From assembly GCF_003931875.1 (NCBI RefSeq), contig NZ_CP034245.1, forward strand, positions 1,612,001 through 1,676,000: a DNA stretch of 64,000 nt, read 5' to 3'. The notes under the pieces are model-generated. The model did no database searches. It saw nothing but the letters and a program-made list of their open reading frames with translations, and was not told where the DNA came from. The translations under genes were made by a program, and so were the position numbers. This document shows, piece after piece, positions 43,732 through 52,531 of the stretch (position 1 is the stretch's first letter; every line of letters starts with the position of its first letter). This stretch comes from Microbacterium sp. 10M-3C3. Lineage in GTDB: Bacteria > Actinomycetota > Actinomycetes > Actinomycetales > Microbacteriaceae.

Positions 43732-46728
43732 TCAGGGTTCGAACAGGCCGCGCAGGTCGTCGGCGTCCAGCGCGCTCGCGAACGGCTCGCCGTCGTCGAG
43801 CACGGCGCGGAAGAGCTCGGCCTTGCGCCGCTGCAGGGCGGCCACCTTCTGCTCGATGGTGTCGGCGGCGAGCATGCGGTACACGAACACGGGCCGCGTC
43901 TGCCCGATGCGGTGCACGCGATCGATCGCCTGGTCCTCGGCGGCCGGGTTCCACCACGGGTCGAGGAGGAACACGTAGTCCGCCTCGGTGAGGGTGAGGC
44001 CGAAGCCGCCGGCCTTGAGGCTGATGAGGAACACCGGTGCGTCGGAGTCGCGGAAGCCCTCCACGACCGCGTCGCGACCGGTCGTCGACCCGTCGAGCCA
44101 CGCGAACGGCAGCCCCGCGGCGTCGAGGCGCTCCGCGGCCAGGCGCAGGAACGACGTGAACTGGCTGAACACGAGCGCGCGGTGCCCCTCGGCGGCGACC
44201 TCCGTGAGGCGCTCCAGCAGCGCGTCGAGCTTGGCCGAGCCCAGCGCTGCATCCCGTTCGTCCAGGAGGGCGGGGGCCAGGCTCAGCATCCGCAGGAGCG
44301 TCAGCGAGCGGAACACGATGAAGCGATTGCGGTCGAGGTCGTCGAGGAGGCCCAGCACCTTCTGGCGTTCGCGTTGCAGCACGGCGTCGTAGCGCGCGCG
44401 GTGACCCGGTGCCAGCTCGACCACGAGCTCCTGCTCCTGCTTGGGCGGCAGGTCTGCGGCGACGAGGTCCTTCGTGCGACGCAGCACGAACGGGCGGATG
44501 CGGCGCCGCAGCCGCGCGAGGACGCGGGCCCGCTCGGCGGCCGAGGCCGCGCGCGACAGGTCGGTGTTGGCCGCGGCCGGGGCTCCCTCGACGGGGCGCA
44601 CGTACTCCTCGCGGAAGCGCCGGGCCGAGGGGAACAGGCCGGGGTCGGTGAGCGAGAGGAGCGCCCACAGCTCGGTGAGGCTGTTCTCCAGGGGCGTGCC
44701 GGTGAGCGCGTAGACCGCGGCGGCGCGCAGCCCCCGCACAGTTTGGTGGACGCGCGTGGCGGGGTTCTTCACGAACTGCGCCTCGTCGAGCACGACCCCT
44801 GCCCATTCGACCGCCTGGAAGGCGTCGGCGTCCCGCCGCAGCACGGCGTAGGACACCACCACGACGTCGGCCGCGTCGGCGAGCTCAGCGACGCGCACGC
44901 CGCTGCGCGCCTGGGTCGCCGCGGCCGTGCGCACCGCGAGGTCGGGCGCGAAACGCTCGGCCTCGCGGCGCCACGTGCCCAGCAGCGATGTCGGGGCGAC
45001 GACGAGGAAGGGGCGAGCGCCCCGCTCGCGCGCGCGCAGGACCAGCGCGAGGGTCTGCAGGGTCTTCCCGAGCCCCATGTCGTCGGCGAGGATGCCGCCG
45101 AGCCGGTGCGCCCACAGGAACGCCAGCCACGCGAAGCCGTCGCGCTGATACGGGCGCAGCTCTGCGGTGAGCCCCGCCGGCGGCTCCGGCGCCGGCACAT
45201 CCGTCGTATCACGCAGGCCCGCGACGAGCTCACGCCATGCGCGAGCGGGCTCGGCCGCGTCGGCGAGGTCGACGAAGTCCTCCCACAGCGACAGGGCCTC
45301 ACGCGGCAGCCGCGGGCCGCTCTCCCACTCGTCGAGCTCGGCCGCTTCGTCCAGGAGCTCCTTCAGGCGCTGCAGCGCGGGGTGCGCGAGCGAGAAGTAG
45401 GCCCCGTCCGACAGCAGCAGGCGCCGACGTCCGCGCGAGAGCGCGCGGAATAACGTCCCGAACGGAATCGTCCGGCCGTCGATCGTGACGATGACCCCGA
45501 GTCCGAACCAGTCCCGGTCGGGGCCTTCGACGGTGGAGACGCGGATCGCGGGGTCGCCCGTGAGCTCGCGGTATGCCGGCCGCTCGCCCGACACGTCGAT
45601 GCGCACGTCGGGCAGGCTCTCCAGCGCCGGGAGCGCCCGGGCGGCGAACTCCGCGGCGACGACGCCTTCCAGCTCGCTGCGCGGCGCGAACGGCACGGAC
45701 GACGCGCTTGCCCATCGCTCGGCCACGCGGTCGAGGATGCCGGCCTCCGCCGCGTCCTGACGGAAGGGCGCCGGGCTGCCGCCGGCGTCGATCGCCACGG
45801 GCTCCCGACCCGCGTAGGTCCACTCCAGTCGGAAGCGGACGACGTGGCGCGGGGCGAATTCCACCGAGATCCGCAGGGTCGGCCGGTCCAGGGCCGGGAG
45901 CGGCACGGCGCGCTCCGCGCTCACACGGGCGCTGCGCGCGATCACCGGGTACGCGTCGGCGAGGAACTCGGCCGCCTCCGCGGGGGGAACCGGGATCGGC
46001 GAGCCGCGGAGCAGGGCTGGGAGCGGATCGGGCAGCGCCACGGGGGCGAGCACGACGGGGATCGGGTCGCGGTCGAGCCCGAAAGCGAAGACGCCCGCGC
46101 GGCCGAGAGGCCTCACCGTGCCGACGGGCGCCTCCACCCCGTCGATCGTCGCGCGCGCCGTCACCGTGAGCCCGTCGGTGGGAGAGCCTGCGATCCGCAC
46201 GTCGACCTCCGCTGCATCCGCCATGCGCACGTCCTGCTGCGGATGCGTTGCGACGATCGCGATGCCCCGCGCCGCCGCCTCGCGCAGGTGCGGCCACAGG
46301 TGCGCGGAGTCGACGGTGTCGAGCACGAGCCACTCGGCGACGACCGCGAACGGCCCGGTCGGCCGCGGGGCGGCGGCGATGCCGTGCAGCTCCGTGAACC
46401 ATGCCGCGTGCTCGGGCCGGAAGCGTTCGGGATGACGGCGCACGAGGTCCCACGACACGTCGCCTTTGATCCACCCCCGTGCGCCGCGCACGAGCGGGCG
46501 CACCGCGAGCATCAGCTCGTCCTGCCGGCGGGCGAGCTCGCGCGGGGTGGCGGCGCTCACGCCGCGCGGGTCCCAGCGCGCCGCGTCGTAGGCGTCGCGC
46601 TGGCGCAGCTCGACGCCGAGGGCCAGGGGCTCGCGCGCGCCGGCGTCGCCGGCCGGCAGCAGCGATCGCCACGACGTCGCGGCGCGATTGCGGTCGGAGG
46701 ATCCGCCCCGCCCCGCGAGCGTCGTCAT
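43732..46728 (-). CDS. SNF2-family DEAD/DEAH-box ATPase (Swi2/Snf2 helicase)
   Basis: 998 residues. RecA-like domain 1 from about residue 530: YQRDGFAWLAFL, Walker A ILADDMGLGKTLQTLAL, the DEAQ box in VVLDEAQFVKNP, then ALTGTPLENSLTELWALLS. Domain 2: ALVFSQFTSFLRLAAERL, WLDGSTTGRD, GFGLTLTEADYVFLLDPWWNPAAEDQAIDRVHRIGQTRP. The N-terminal ~500 residues are not a recognised enzyme domain; the SWIM zinc finger that many bacterial relatives carry is absent. Likely a DNA translocase acting on protein-DNA complexes. Begins 16 bases after nusB without a clear ribosome binding site, so the start may be wrong. Confidence 0.9.
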   Translation of the reverse strand: MTTLAGRGGSSDRNRAATSWRSLLPAGDAGAREPLALGVELRQRDAYDAARWDPRGVSAATPRELARRQDELMLAVRPLVRGARGWIKGDVSWDLVRRHPERFRPEHAAWFTELHGIAAAPRPTGPFAVVAEWLVLDTVDSAHLWPHLREAAARGIAIVATHPQQDVRMADAAEVDVRIAGSPTDGLTVTARATIDGVEAPVGTVRPLGRAGVFAFGLDRDPIPVVLAPVALPDPLPALLRGSPIPVPPAEAAEFLADAYPVIARSARVSAERAVPLPALDRPTLRISVEFAPRHVVRFRLEWTYAGREPVAIDAGGSPAPFRQDAAEAGILDRVAERWASASSVPFAPRSELEGVVAAEFAARALPALESLPDVRIDVSGERPAYRELTGDPAIRVSTVEGPDRDWFGLGVIVTIDGRTIPFGTLFRALSRGRRRLLLSDGAYFSLAHPALQRLKELLDEAAELDEWESGPRLPREALSLWEDFVDLADAAEPARAWRELVAGLRDTTDVPAPEPPAGLTAELRPYQRDGFAWLAFLWAHRLGGILADDMGLGKTLQTLALVLRARERGARPFLVVAPTSLLGTWRREAERFAPDLAVRTAAATQARSGVRVAELADAADVVVVSYAVLRRDADAFQAVEWAGVVLDEAQFVKNPATRVHQTVRGLRAAAVYALTGTPLENSLTELWALLSLTDPGLFPSARRFREEYVRPVEGAPAAANTDLSRAASAAERARVLARLRRRIRPFVLRRTKDLVAADLPPKQEQELVVELAPGHRARYDAVLQRERQKVLGLLDDLDRNRFIVFRSLTLLRMLSLAPALLDERDAALGSAKLDALLERLTEVAAEGHRALVFSQFTSFLRLAAERLDAAGLPFAWLDGSTTGRDAVVEGFRDSDAPVFLISLKAGGFGLTLTEADYVFLLDPWWNPAAEDQAIDRVHRIGQTRPVFVYRMLAADTIEQKVAALQRRKAELFRAVLDDGEPFASALDADDLRGLFEP

Positions 46729-46744
46729 GCGCGTGGTCGCGGCA

Positions 46745-47155
46745 TCAGGACGCGCGCGAGATCCGCCCGAGCACGCCGTGGACGAAGGCGCCGGAGTCGT
46801 CCGTGGAGAACTCCTTCGCGAGCTCCACCGCCTCGTCGATCGCGACGGCCGCGGGCACCTCGTCGTTGTAGAGGATCTCCCACGTGCCGATGCGCAGCAG
46901 CGCCCGGTCGACCGCGGGCATGCGCGCGAGCGTCCAGTCCTTCGCGAACGTCGTGATCTGCTCGTCGATCGCCTCGCGATTGTCGATCACGCCGTCGACG
47001 ATCTCGCGCGCGTACAGCCACGACGCCTCGCGCGCGGGCTCGTTCGCGGCGCGGCGCGCCTCGGCGGCCAGCACGGCGCCGACCTCCTCACCGCGGACGT
47101 CGGCGGAGAACAGGATGTCGAGGGCGCGCTTGCGCGCCTTCGTGCGGGCACTCAT
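46745..47155 (-). CDS. nusB: Transcription antitermination factor NusB
   Basis: 136 residues, all-helical NusB. It starts SARTKARKRALDILFSADVRG, where the basic ARKRALDILF helix binds boxA RNA with NusE. The C-terminal EILYNDEVPAAVAIDEAVELAKEFSTDDSGAFVHGVLGRI is the family signature. Acts in rRNA transcription. It follows efp by 18 bases, as in most Actinobacteria. Confidence 0.96.
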   Translation of the reverse strand: MSARTKARKRALDILFSADVRGEEVGAVLAAEARRAANEPAREASWLYAREIVDGVIDNREAIDEQITTFAKDWTLARMPAVDRALLRIGTWEILYNDEVPAAVAIDEAVELAKEFSTDDSGAFVHGVLGRISRAS

Positions 47156-47173
47156 CGATGCTGGCCCCGCGCG

Positions 47174-47734
47174 TCAGTTGACGCGGCCGAGGTAATCGCC
47201 CGTGCGCGTGTCGACCTTGACCTTCGTGCCGGTCTCCAGGAACAGCGGCACCTGGATCTCGTACCCGGTCTCGACGGTGGCCGGCTTCGTGCCCGCCGAC
47301 GAGCGGTCGCCCTGCAGGCCGGGCTCGGTGTAGGTGATCTCGAGCACGACCGAGGCCGGAAGGTCGATGTACAGCGGGTTGCCGTTGTTCGTGGCGATCG
47401 TGACCTGCTGGTTCTCCAGGAGGAAGTTCGCCGCGTCGCCCACGACGGCGGCGGGGACGTTGATCTGGTCGTAGTCGCTCGTGTCCATGAACACGAAGCT
47501 GTCGCCGTCGCTGTACAGGTACGTGAAGTCGCGGCGGTCGACGTTCTCGATGTCGATCTTCGCGCCGGCGTTGTACGTCTTGTCGACGACCTTGCCGGTG
47601 ACGACGTTCTTCAGCTTGGTGCGCACGAACGCCCCGCCCTTGCCGGGCTTGACGTGCTGGAACTCCACGACGCTCCACAGCTGTCCGTCGATGTTCAGCA
47701 CGACGCCGTTCTTGATGTCTGCGGTGGAGGCCAT
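47174..47734 (-). CDS. efp: Elongation factor P
   Basis: 186 residues, three beta-barrel domains. The domain I loop that enters the peptidyl transferase centre reads [17 protein letters not shown], with the conserved lysine in GKGG. The EF-P signature occurs near the C-terminus ([33 protein letters not shown]). Relieves stalling at polyproline. No epmA/epmB-type modification genes are visible nearby. ATG 47734. Confidence 0.97.
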   Translation of the reverse strand: MASTADIKNGVVLNIDGQLWSVVEFQHVKPGKGGAFVRTKLKNVVTGKVVDKTYNAGAKIDIENVDRRDFTYLYSDGDSFVFMDTSDYDQINVPAAVVGDAANFLLENQQVTIATNNGNPLYIDLPASVVLEITYTEPGLQGDRSSAGTKPATVETGYEIQVPLFLETGTKVKVDTRTGDYLGRVN

Positions 47735-47804
47735 GGGTCGAGAGGTCCGTTTCGTCAGGGAATGGGGTGGGTGGGCGCCACGTCAGGGCGCGACCCAGCG
47801 CATC

Positions 47805-47810
47805 AGTCTA
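47805..47810 (-). promoter_or_regulatory. Possible -10 element of efp
   Basis: TAGACT on the minus strand about 70 bases before the efp ATG, between aroQ and efp. A leader of this size would carry the efp ribosome binding site. Confidence 0.35.
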
Positions 47811-47839
47811 CGGGATGCACCGGACGCGGCCCCGGGCGC

Positions 47840-48295
47840 TCAGCCGTCGGCGCGCCCGGTGATGACGTCGATGAGGAGCGCGACCGCCCGCGCGTAGCCG
47901 GCGACGCCCTCTCCCACGACGTGCACGGCGGCGACATCGGCGATGTACGAGTGCTGCCGGAAGTCCTCGCGCGCCGACAGGTCGGAGATGTGCACCTCGG
48001 CGACCGGCAGCGCGATCGCGCTCAGCGCGTCCCGCAGCGCGATCGAGGTGTGCGTGTACCCGCCCGCGTTGATGACGATGCCCGCGCAGTCCTCGCGCGC
48101 GTCCTGAATCGCGTCGATGAGCACGCCCTCGTGGTTGCTCTGCACGGCGCGCACCTCGAACCCGCGGGCGGCCGCCGCATCCGTCGTCAGCTTCTCGACG
48201 TCGGCGAGCGTCGCCGTGCCGTAGATCCCCGGCTCGCGCGTGCCGAGCAGGTTGAGGTTCGGGCCGTTGACGAGGAGGAGGCGGCGATCGGTCAC
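47840..48295 (-). CDS. aroQ: Type II 3-dehydroquinate dehydratase
   Basis: 151 residues from the chosen GTG at 48295. Dodecameric type II enzyme of the shikimate pathway. Motifs: LLLVNGPNLNLLGTREPGIYG (catalytic tyrosine), INAGGYTHTSIALRDAL, and EVHISDLSAREDFRQHSYI with the catalytic histidine. A GTG nine bases further upstream (48304) is also in frame, but TACCGT ends seven bases before 48295 and overlaps the upstream GTG, which favours a leaderless start at 48295. It is separated from aroB by the molybdenum gene island. Confidence 0.93.
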   Translation of the reverse strand: MTDRRLLLVNGPNLNLLGTREPGIYGTATLADVEKLTTDAAAARGFEVRAVQSNHEGVLIDAIQDAREDCAGIVINAGGYTHTSIALRDALSAIALPVAEVHISDLSAREDFRQHSYIADVAAVHVVGEGVAGYARAVALLIDVITGRADG

Positions 48296-48308
48296 GATCG
48301 TCACGGTA
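48296..48308 (-). promoter_or_regulatory. Leaderless promoter -10 of aroQ
   Basis: TACCGT (48308-48303, minus strand), seven bases, then GTG 48295. It decides between two in-frame starts. Confidence 0.45.
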
Positions 48309-49193
48309 TCAGCGCACGGCGGCCGGAACGGCGGCCTCGGTCGCCGCGGCGGCGGGCGCCGACGCGTCGATGCGCTCCGCGCCCGCGTAGACGTTGAGCG
48401 AGGCGCCGCGGGAGAAGCCGACGAGGGTGAGGCCGCGCGCGGCCGCGAGATCGACGGCCAGGGACGACGGCGCCGACACAGCGGCGAGCATCGGGATCCC
48501 CGCCATCGCCGCCTTCTGGACGAGCTCGAAGCTCGCCCGGCCCGACACCTGGAGCACGACGCCGCGCAGCGGCAGGCGGTCGTTCAGGGCCGCCCACCCG
48601 ACGACCTTGTCGACGGCGTTGTGCCGGCCCACGTCCTCCCGCACGACGAGCGCTTCGCCCGTGGCCGCGTCGAAGAGCCCGGCGGCGTGCAGGCCCCCGG
48701 TCTTGTCGAACACGGCCTGCTCAGCGCGCAGCCGGTCGGGCAGGGTGGCGAGATCCTCGAGCGCGATACGCATCGCGTCCTCCGACACGTCGTATGCCGA
48801 CACCGTCTCGACCGCCTCGATCGACGCCTTGCCGCACACGCCGCACGAGCTGGTCGTGTAGAACGTCCGCGCCACCTCCGGCGCGGGCGGGGCCACCCCC
48901 GCCGCGAGCGTGAGGTCGAGCACGTTGTAGGTGTTGCCCTCGCCGCCGGTCCCCGGCCCGCCGCAGTGGATGGCACCGGCGAACTGGTCGCCGCGCGAGA
49001 GGACGCCCTCCGACACGAGGAACCCGACCGCGAGTTCGACGTCGTGGCCCGGGGTGCGCATCGTGACGGCGAGCGGACGGCCGCCCACGCGGATCTCCAG
49101 CGGCTCCTCGACGGCGAGCGTGTCGGGGCGCCGGCGTTCGGTGCCGTCGGTGCGCAGCGTCAGGACGGGCTTGCGGGCGGTGATGCGACCCAT
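48309..49193 (-). CDS. fdhD: Formate dehydrogenase accessory sulfurtransferase FdhD
   Basis: 294 residues. FdhD passes sulfur from IscS to the molybdenum cofactor of formate dehydrogenase-type enzymes. The persulfide-carrying cysteines are in [18 protein letters not shown]. Another conserved block is [20 protein letters not shown]. The ATG at 49193 has GGAGG six bases upstream. It is divergent from mobA and lies beside the FdhF/YdeP-type molybdoenzyme, the expected client. Confidence 0.95.
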   Translation of the reverse strand: MGRITARKPVLTLRTDGTERRRPDTLAVEEPLEIRVGGRPLAVTMRTPGHDVELAVGFLVSEGVLSRGDQFAGAIHCGGPGTGGEGNTYNVLDLTLAAGVAPPAPEVARTFYTTSSCGVCGKASIEAVETVSAYDVSEDAMRIALEDLATLPDRLRAEQAVFDKTGGLHAAGLFDAATGEALVVREDVGRHNAVDKVVGWAALNDRLPLRGVVLQVSGRASFELVQKAAMAGIPMLAAVSAPSSLAVDLAAARGLTLVGFSRGASLNVYAGAERIDASAPAAAATEAAVPAAVR

Positions 49194-49238
49194 GTTCGCC
49201 TCCGGAATGCGTGGCGTCGGACGGACGTGCCTCCTCCG

Positions 49239-49280
49239 ATGCTAGGCGGCCTGTGCGCGGGTGGCGCGGACGGATAGCGT
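49239..49280. promoter_or_regulatory. Divergent promoter region fdhD / mobA
   Basis: For mobA, TAGCGT at 49275-49280 stands six bases before ATG 49287, a leaderless layout. For fdhD, TAGCAT reads on the minus strand at 49244-49239 and gives a leader of about 40 bases with a Shine-Dalgarno sequence. Confidence 0.4.
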
Positions 49281-49286
49281 GGGGCG

Positions 49287-49874
49287 ATGCCGCTCCCCCG
49301 CGATCTCGTCGCCGTGATCGTCGCGGGCGGCCGGGGCGCACGCATGGGCGGGGTGCACAAGCCGGCACTGCAGCTGGCCGGACGGAGCCTCCTGCACCGC
49401 GTCGTCACGGCGGCAGCCCGCGTCGCGTCCGCGCCGGCGATCGTGGTCGGGCCGGCGGTCGAGGGCGTCGAAGGAGTGCGCTGGGTGCGTGAGGACCCGC
49501 CCTTCGGCGGCCCCGCGGCGGCGATCGCGGCTGCGCTGCCGCACGTGACGGCGGAGTGGATGCTGCTCCTCGCCGCGGACCTCGCCCGCCCCGACGACGT
49601 GGTCGATCTGCTCGCGTCGGCGACGCCCGGGCCCGATGGCGTGCACTTGCGTGACGCCGACGCCCGCGACCAGTGGCTCGCGGGCGTGTACCGCGTCGAC
49701 GCCGTGCGCGACCGGGTCGGGACGGGAGCCCGGGCGGCGGGGTCATCGATGCGCGACATCGTCGCCGGGCTCGAGCAGGCCGTCCTGGCGGCCCCGTCCG
49801 CCGTGACCGCCGATGTCGACACGTGGGACGATCTGGAACGGGCCCGCACGGGCTCCGAGGAGGGACGACGATGA
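49287..49874 (+). CDS. mobA: Molybdenum cofactor guanylyltransferase
   Basis: 195 residues. Attaches GMP to molybdopterin, giving the bis-MGD cofactor needed by FdhF-type enzymes. The nucleotide-binding opening reads AVIVAGGRGARMGGVHKPAL (LAGGxxxRMGxxK type), followed by VREDPPFGGPAAAIAAAL and LLLAADLARPDD, whose aspartate binds magnesium. Its stop overlaps the next gene by 4 bases (ATGA). It is one of few plus-strand genes here. Confidence 0.9.
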   Translation: MPLPRDLVAVIVAGGRGARMGGVHKPALQLAGRSLLHRVVTAAARVASAPAIVVGPAVEGVEGVRWVREDPPFGGPAAAIAAALPHVTAEWMLLLAADLARPDDVVDLLASATPGPDGVHLRDADARDQWLAGVYRVDAVRDRVGTGARAAGSSMRDIVAGLEQAVLAAPSAVTADVDTWDDLERARTGSEEGRR

Positions 49875-50161
49875 CCGCTGCGCACGCACCGCTGCCGCCG
49901 GAGGCGCTCGACGGCTGGGCCGACGCCCTGCGCGAGCACTTCCAGCTGGGCGCCGACGACATCCCCATCGCTGCCGTGCTGGACCTCGCGCGCGACGTGG
50001 CGAACGGCGTCGCCCGCCCCGCGGCGCCCCTCAGCGCGTTCGTCGCGGGGCTGGCGGCCGGCCGCGCGGGCGGCAGCCCCGCCGACGCCCGTGCCGCGAT
50101 CGACGCCGTGGTGGCGCTGGCGCACGAGTGGCCCGTGCGCGGGGACGCCGCATCCGGCTGA
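49871..50161 (+). CDS. DUF6457-like small protein
   Basis: 96 residues, mostly helical, reading LPPEALDGWADALREHFQLGADDIPIAAVLDLARDVANGVARPAAPLSAFVAGLAAG. Proteins like this follow mobA in many Actinobacteria and are annotated only as a domain of unknown function (DUF6457). Translational coupling to mobA (ATGA) suggests a role with molybdenum cofactor or its client enzyme; no catalytic motif is visible. Convergent with the molybdoenzyme gene, three bases apart. Confidence 0.7.
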   Translation: MTAAHAPLPPEALDGWADALREHFQLGADDIPIAAVLDLARDVANGVARPAAPLSAFVAGLAAGRAGGSPADARAAIDAVVALAHEWPVRGDAASG

Positions 50162-50164
50162 CGG

Positions 50165-52486
50165 TCAGGGGGCGTGCGGTTCGAGCCGCACGATGATCGA
50201 CTTCGAGGTGGGCGTGCCGCTGCCGTCGGCGATCGACTCCAACGGCACGAGCACGTTCGTCTCGGGGTAATAGGCGGCGGCGTTGCGGCGCGGCGTGTCG
50301 TACGCGACAGTGCGGAAGGCTCGCGCGACGCGCTCCTCGACCGTGCCGTCGGGCGCCGTCCACTCCGACACCAGATCGACGATGTCGCCGTCCTGCAGCC
50401 CCCGCTCGGCCAGATCGTCCGCGTGCGCGAACACGACCCGGCGGCCGTTGTAGACCCCGCGGTACCGGTCGTCGGTGCCGTAGATCGTGGTGTTGTACTG
50501 ATCGTGCGAGCGCAGAGTCTGCAGCAGCAGCCGCCCCTCCGGGATGTGCGGGTACTCCAGCGGGTTGGCCGTGAAGTGGGCGAGTCCGTCGGGGGTCGCG
50601 AAGGTCCGGTCGTCGCGCGGGCCGTTGGGGAGGACGAACGTGCGCCCGCCGGCGATGCGCTCCTCGAAGTCGTCGAAGCCGGGTACGACGTGGGAGATGT
50701 GCCGGCGGATCTGCGAGTAGTCCTCGGCGAGGGCCGCCCAGTCGGCGCGCGGCACGTTCGGGGAGTCCTCGCGGCCCGCGAAGACCAGCTCCGCGATCCG
50801 CGCGATGATCGTCGGCTCCGACGGCAGGTCGTCGGCCGGCGGCCGCAGCCGCCCGCGTGACGCGTGCACAGCCGACATGGAATCCTCGACGGTGACGCGC
50901 TGCTCGCCGCCGCGCCGGCGGTCGCGGTCGGTGCGCCCGAGAGTCGGGAGGATGAGCGCGCGCTCCCCCGTGACGACGTGCGAGCGGTTGAGCTTCGTCG
51001 ACACCTGGACCGTCAGCCCCACGCGGCGCAGGGCCGCCTCGGTGACCTCGGTGTCGGGGGTAGCGCTGACGAAGTTCCCACCCATCGCCATGAAGAACCG
51101 GGCGCGGCCGTCGCGCATCGCGCGGATGGCCTGCACGGTGTCGTAGCCGTGCTCGCGCGGGGCGTAGAAGTCGAACTCGGCGTCGAGCGCGGCGAGGAAG
51201 CCCTCGTGCGGCTTCTCGTAGATGCCCATCGTGCGGTCGCCCTGCACGTTCGAGTGGCCGCGCACGGGGCACAGTCCCGCTCCCGCGCGCCCGAGGTTCC
51301 CTTGCAGCAGCAGGACGTTCACGACGTCGCGGAGCGTCGCGACCGCGTGCTTGTGCTGCGTGAGACCCATCGCCCAGCACACGATCGTGCGCGGCGACTC
51401 GCGCACGAGATCGGCGATGCGGCGCAGCTCGGCCTGCGCGATGCCGCTCGCGCGCTCGAGCTCCTCCCAGCCGACGGATGCCACGGCGCGGCGGTACTCG
51501 TCGAGGCCGCTCGTGTGCCGGGTGATGAAGTCCGTGTCGAGCACTCCGCCGTCGCGCTCCTCGCACTCGAGCAGGTGCTTGCCGATGGCCTGGAACAGGG
51601 CCTGATCGCCGCCCGAGCGGATCTGCACGAACTCGTCGGCGATCCGCGTGCCGCCCAGGATGACCCCGCGCGGGGTCTGCGGGTTCTCGAAGCGGATGAG
51701 ACCGGCCTCGGGGAGCGGGTTCACCGCGACGATGGTCGCACCGTTCTGCTTGGCCTTCTCCAGGGCGCTCAGCATGCGCGGATGGTTCGTGCCGGGGTTC
51801 TGGCCCGCGACGATCAGGAGCGACGCCTCGTGGACGTCGTCGAGCGACACCGTCCCCTTGCCGATGCCGATCGTCTCCACGAGCGCCGTGCCGCTGGATT
51901 CGTGGCACATGTTGGAGCAGTCGGGCAAGTTGTTGGTCCCGAGGCCGCGGACGAGCAGCTGGTACAGGAAGGCCGCCTCGTTGGAGGTCCGGCCCGACGT
52001 GTAGAAGATCGCCTCGTCGGGGTCGTCGAGCGCGACGAGGGCATCGGCGACGATCCGGTAGGCGTCGTCCCACGAGATCGGGCGGTAGTGCGTGTCGCCG
52101 GCGTCGAGCATCATCGGCGTCGTCAGCCGTCCCTGCTGTCCGAGCCAGTAGTCGTCGTGCGCGGCGAGCTCGGCCACCGGGTGCGCCGCGAAGAAGTCGG
52201 GGCCGACCCGGCGGATCGTGGCCTCCTCGGCGACGGCCTTCGCGCCGTTCTCGCAGAACTCGGCGATGTGGCGCTTGTCGGCCTCGGGCCACGCGCAGCC
52301 GGGGCAGTCGAAGCCGTCCTTCTGGTTGACGCGGCTGAGCGTGCGGGCCGTACGCGCGACGCCCATCTGGTCCACCGAGATCTGAAGGGCGTGGGCGACC
52401 GCCGGGACGCCCACGGCCACGCGCTTGCGGGCGCCGACCCGCACGCGATTCTCGTCGATGTCATCCCTCGGGGGCTTCTTCGCCAT
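50165..52486 (-). CDS. FdhF/YdeP-family molybdopterin oxidoreductase
   Basis: 773 residues. Bis-MGD enzyme related to formate dehydrogenase H and E. coli YdeP. The YdeP-type N-terminal block FDCPGCAWPEADKRHIAEFCENGAK has a Cys-x2-Cys pair but not the full four-cysteine ferredoxin-like motif. LPDCSNMCHESSGTALVETIGIGKGTV is the active-site region, with cysteine where FdhF has selenocysteine. Further blocks are LIVAGQNPGTNHPRMLSAL and the C-terminal MGD-binding LRSHDQYNTTIYG, QDGDIVDLVSEW. No electron-transfer subunits are encoded nearby. Substrate is unknown; formate or acid/oxidative stress roles are possible. A leaderless promoter and palindrome lie upstream. Confidence 0.9.
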   Translation of the reverse strand: MAKKPPRDDIDENRVRVGARKRVAVGVPAVAHALQISVDQMGVARTARTLSRVNQKDGFDCPGCAWPEADKRHIAEFCENGAKAVAEEATIRRVGPDFFAAHPVAELAAHDDYWLGQQGRLTTPMMLDAGDTHYRPISWDDAYRIVADALVALDDPDEAIFYTSGRTSNEAAFLYQLLVRGLGTNNLPDCSNMCHESSGTALVETIGIGKGTVSLDDVHEASLLIVAGQNPGTNHPRMLSALEKAKQNGATIVAVNPLPEAGLIRFENPQTPRGVILGGTRIADEFVQIRSGGDQALFQAIGKHLLECEERDGGVLDTDFITRHTSGLDEYRRAVASVGWEELERASGIAQAELRRIADLVRESPRTIVCWAMGLTQHKHAVATLRDVVNVLLLQGNLGRAGAGLCPVRGHSNVQGDRTMGIYEKPHEGFLAALDAEFDFYAPREHGYDTVQAIRAMRDGRARFFMAMGGNFVSATPDTEVTEAALRRVGLTVQVSTKLNRSHVVTGERALILPTLGRTDRDRRRGGEQRVTVEDSMSAVHASRGRLRPPADDLPSEPTIIARIAELVFAGREDSPNVPRADWAALAEDYSQIRRHISHVVPGFDDFEERIAGGRTFVLPNGPRDDRTFATPDGLAHFTANPLEYPHIPEGRLLLQTLRSHDQYNTTIYGTDDRYRGVYNGRRVVFAHADDLAERGLQDGDIVDLVSEWTAPDGTVEERVARAFRTVAYDTPRRNAAAYYPETNVLVPLESIADGSGTPTSKSIIVRLEPHAP

Positions 52487-52498
52487 GGGGCGAGCCTA
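52487..52498 (-). promoter_or_regulatory. Leaderless promoter -10 of the FdhF/YdeP gene
   Basis: TAGGCT (52498-52493, minus strand), six bases, then ATG 52486. Confidence 0.5.
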
Positions 52499-52501
52499 AG
52501 C

Positions 52502-52515
52502 GATTGTCGACAATC
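52502..52515. promoter_or_regulatory. 14-bp perfect palindrome, likely operator
   Basis: GATTGTCGACAATC is fully palindromic and ends three bases from the -10 box of the molybdoenzyme gene, so a bound dimer would cover the -35/spacer region. The TTGT-N2-ACAA core resembles operators of GntR-family (FCD-type) repressors. It is also AT-richer than its surroundings. No regulator gene is adjacent. Confidence 0.7.
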
Positions 52516-52531
52516 TGGGCGCGATCGCACG

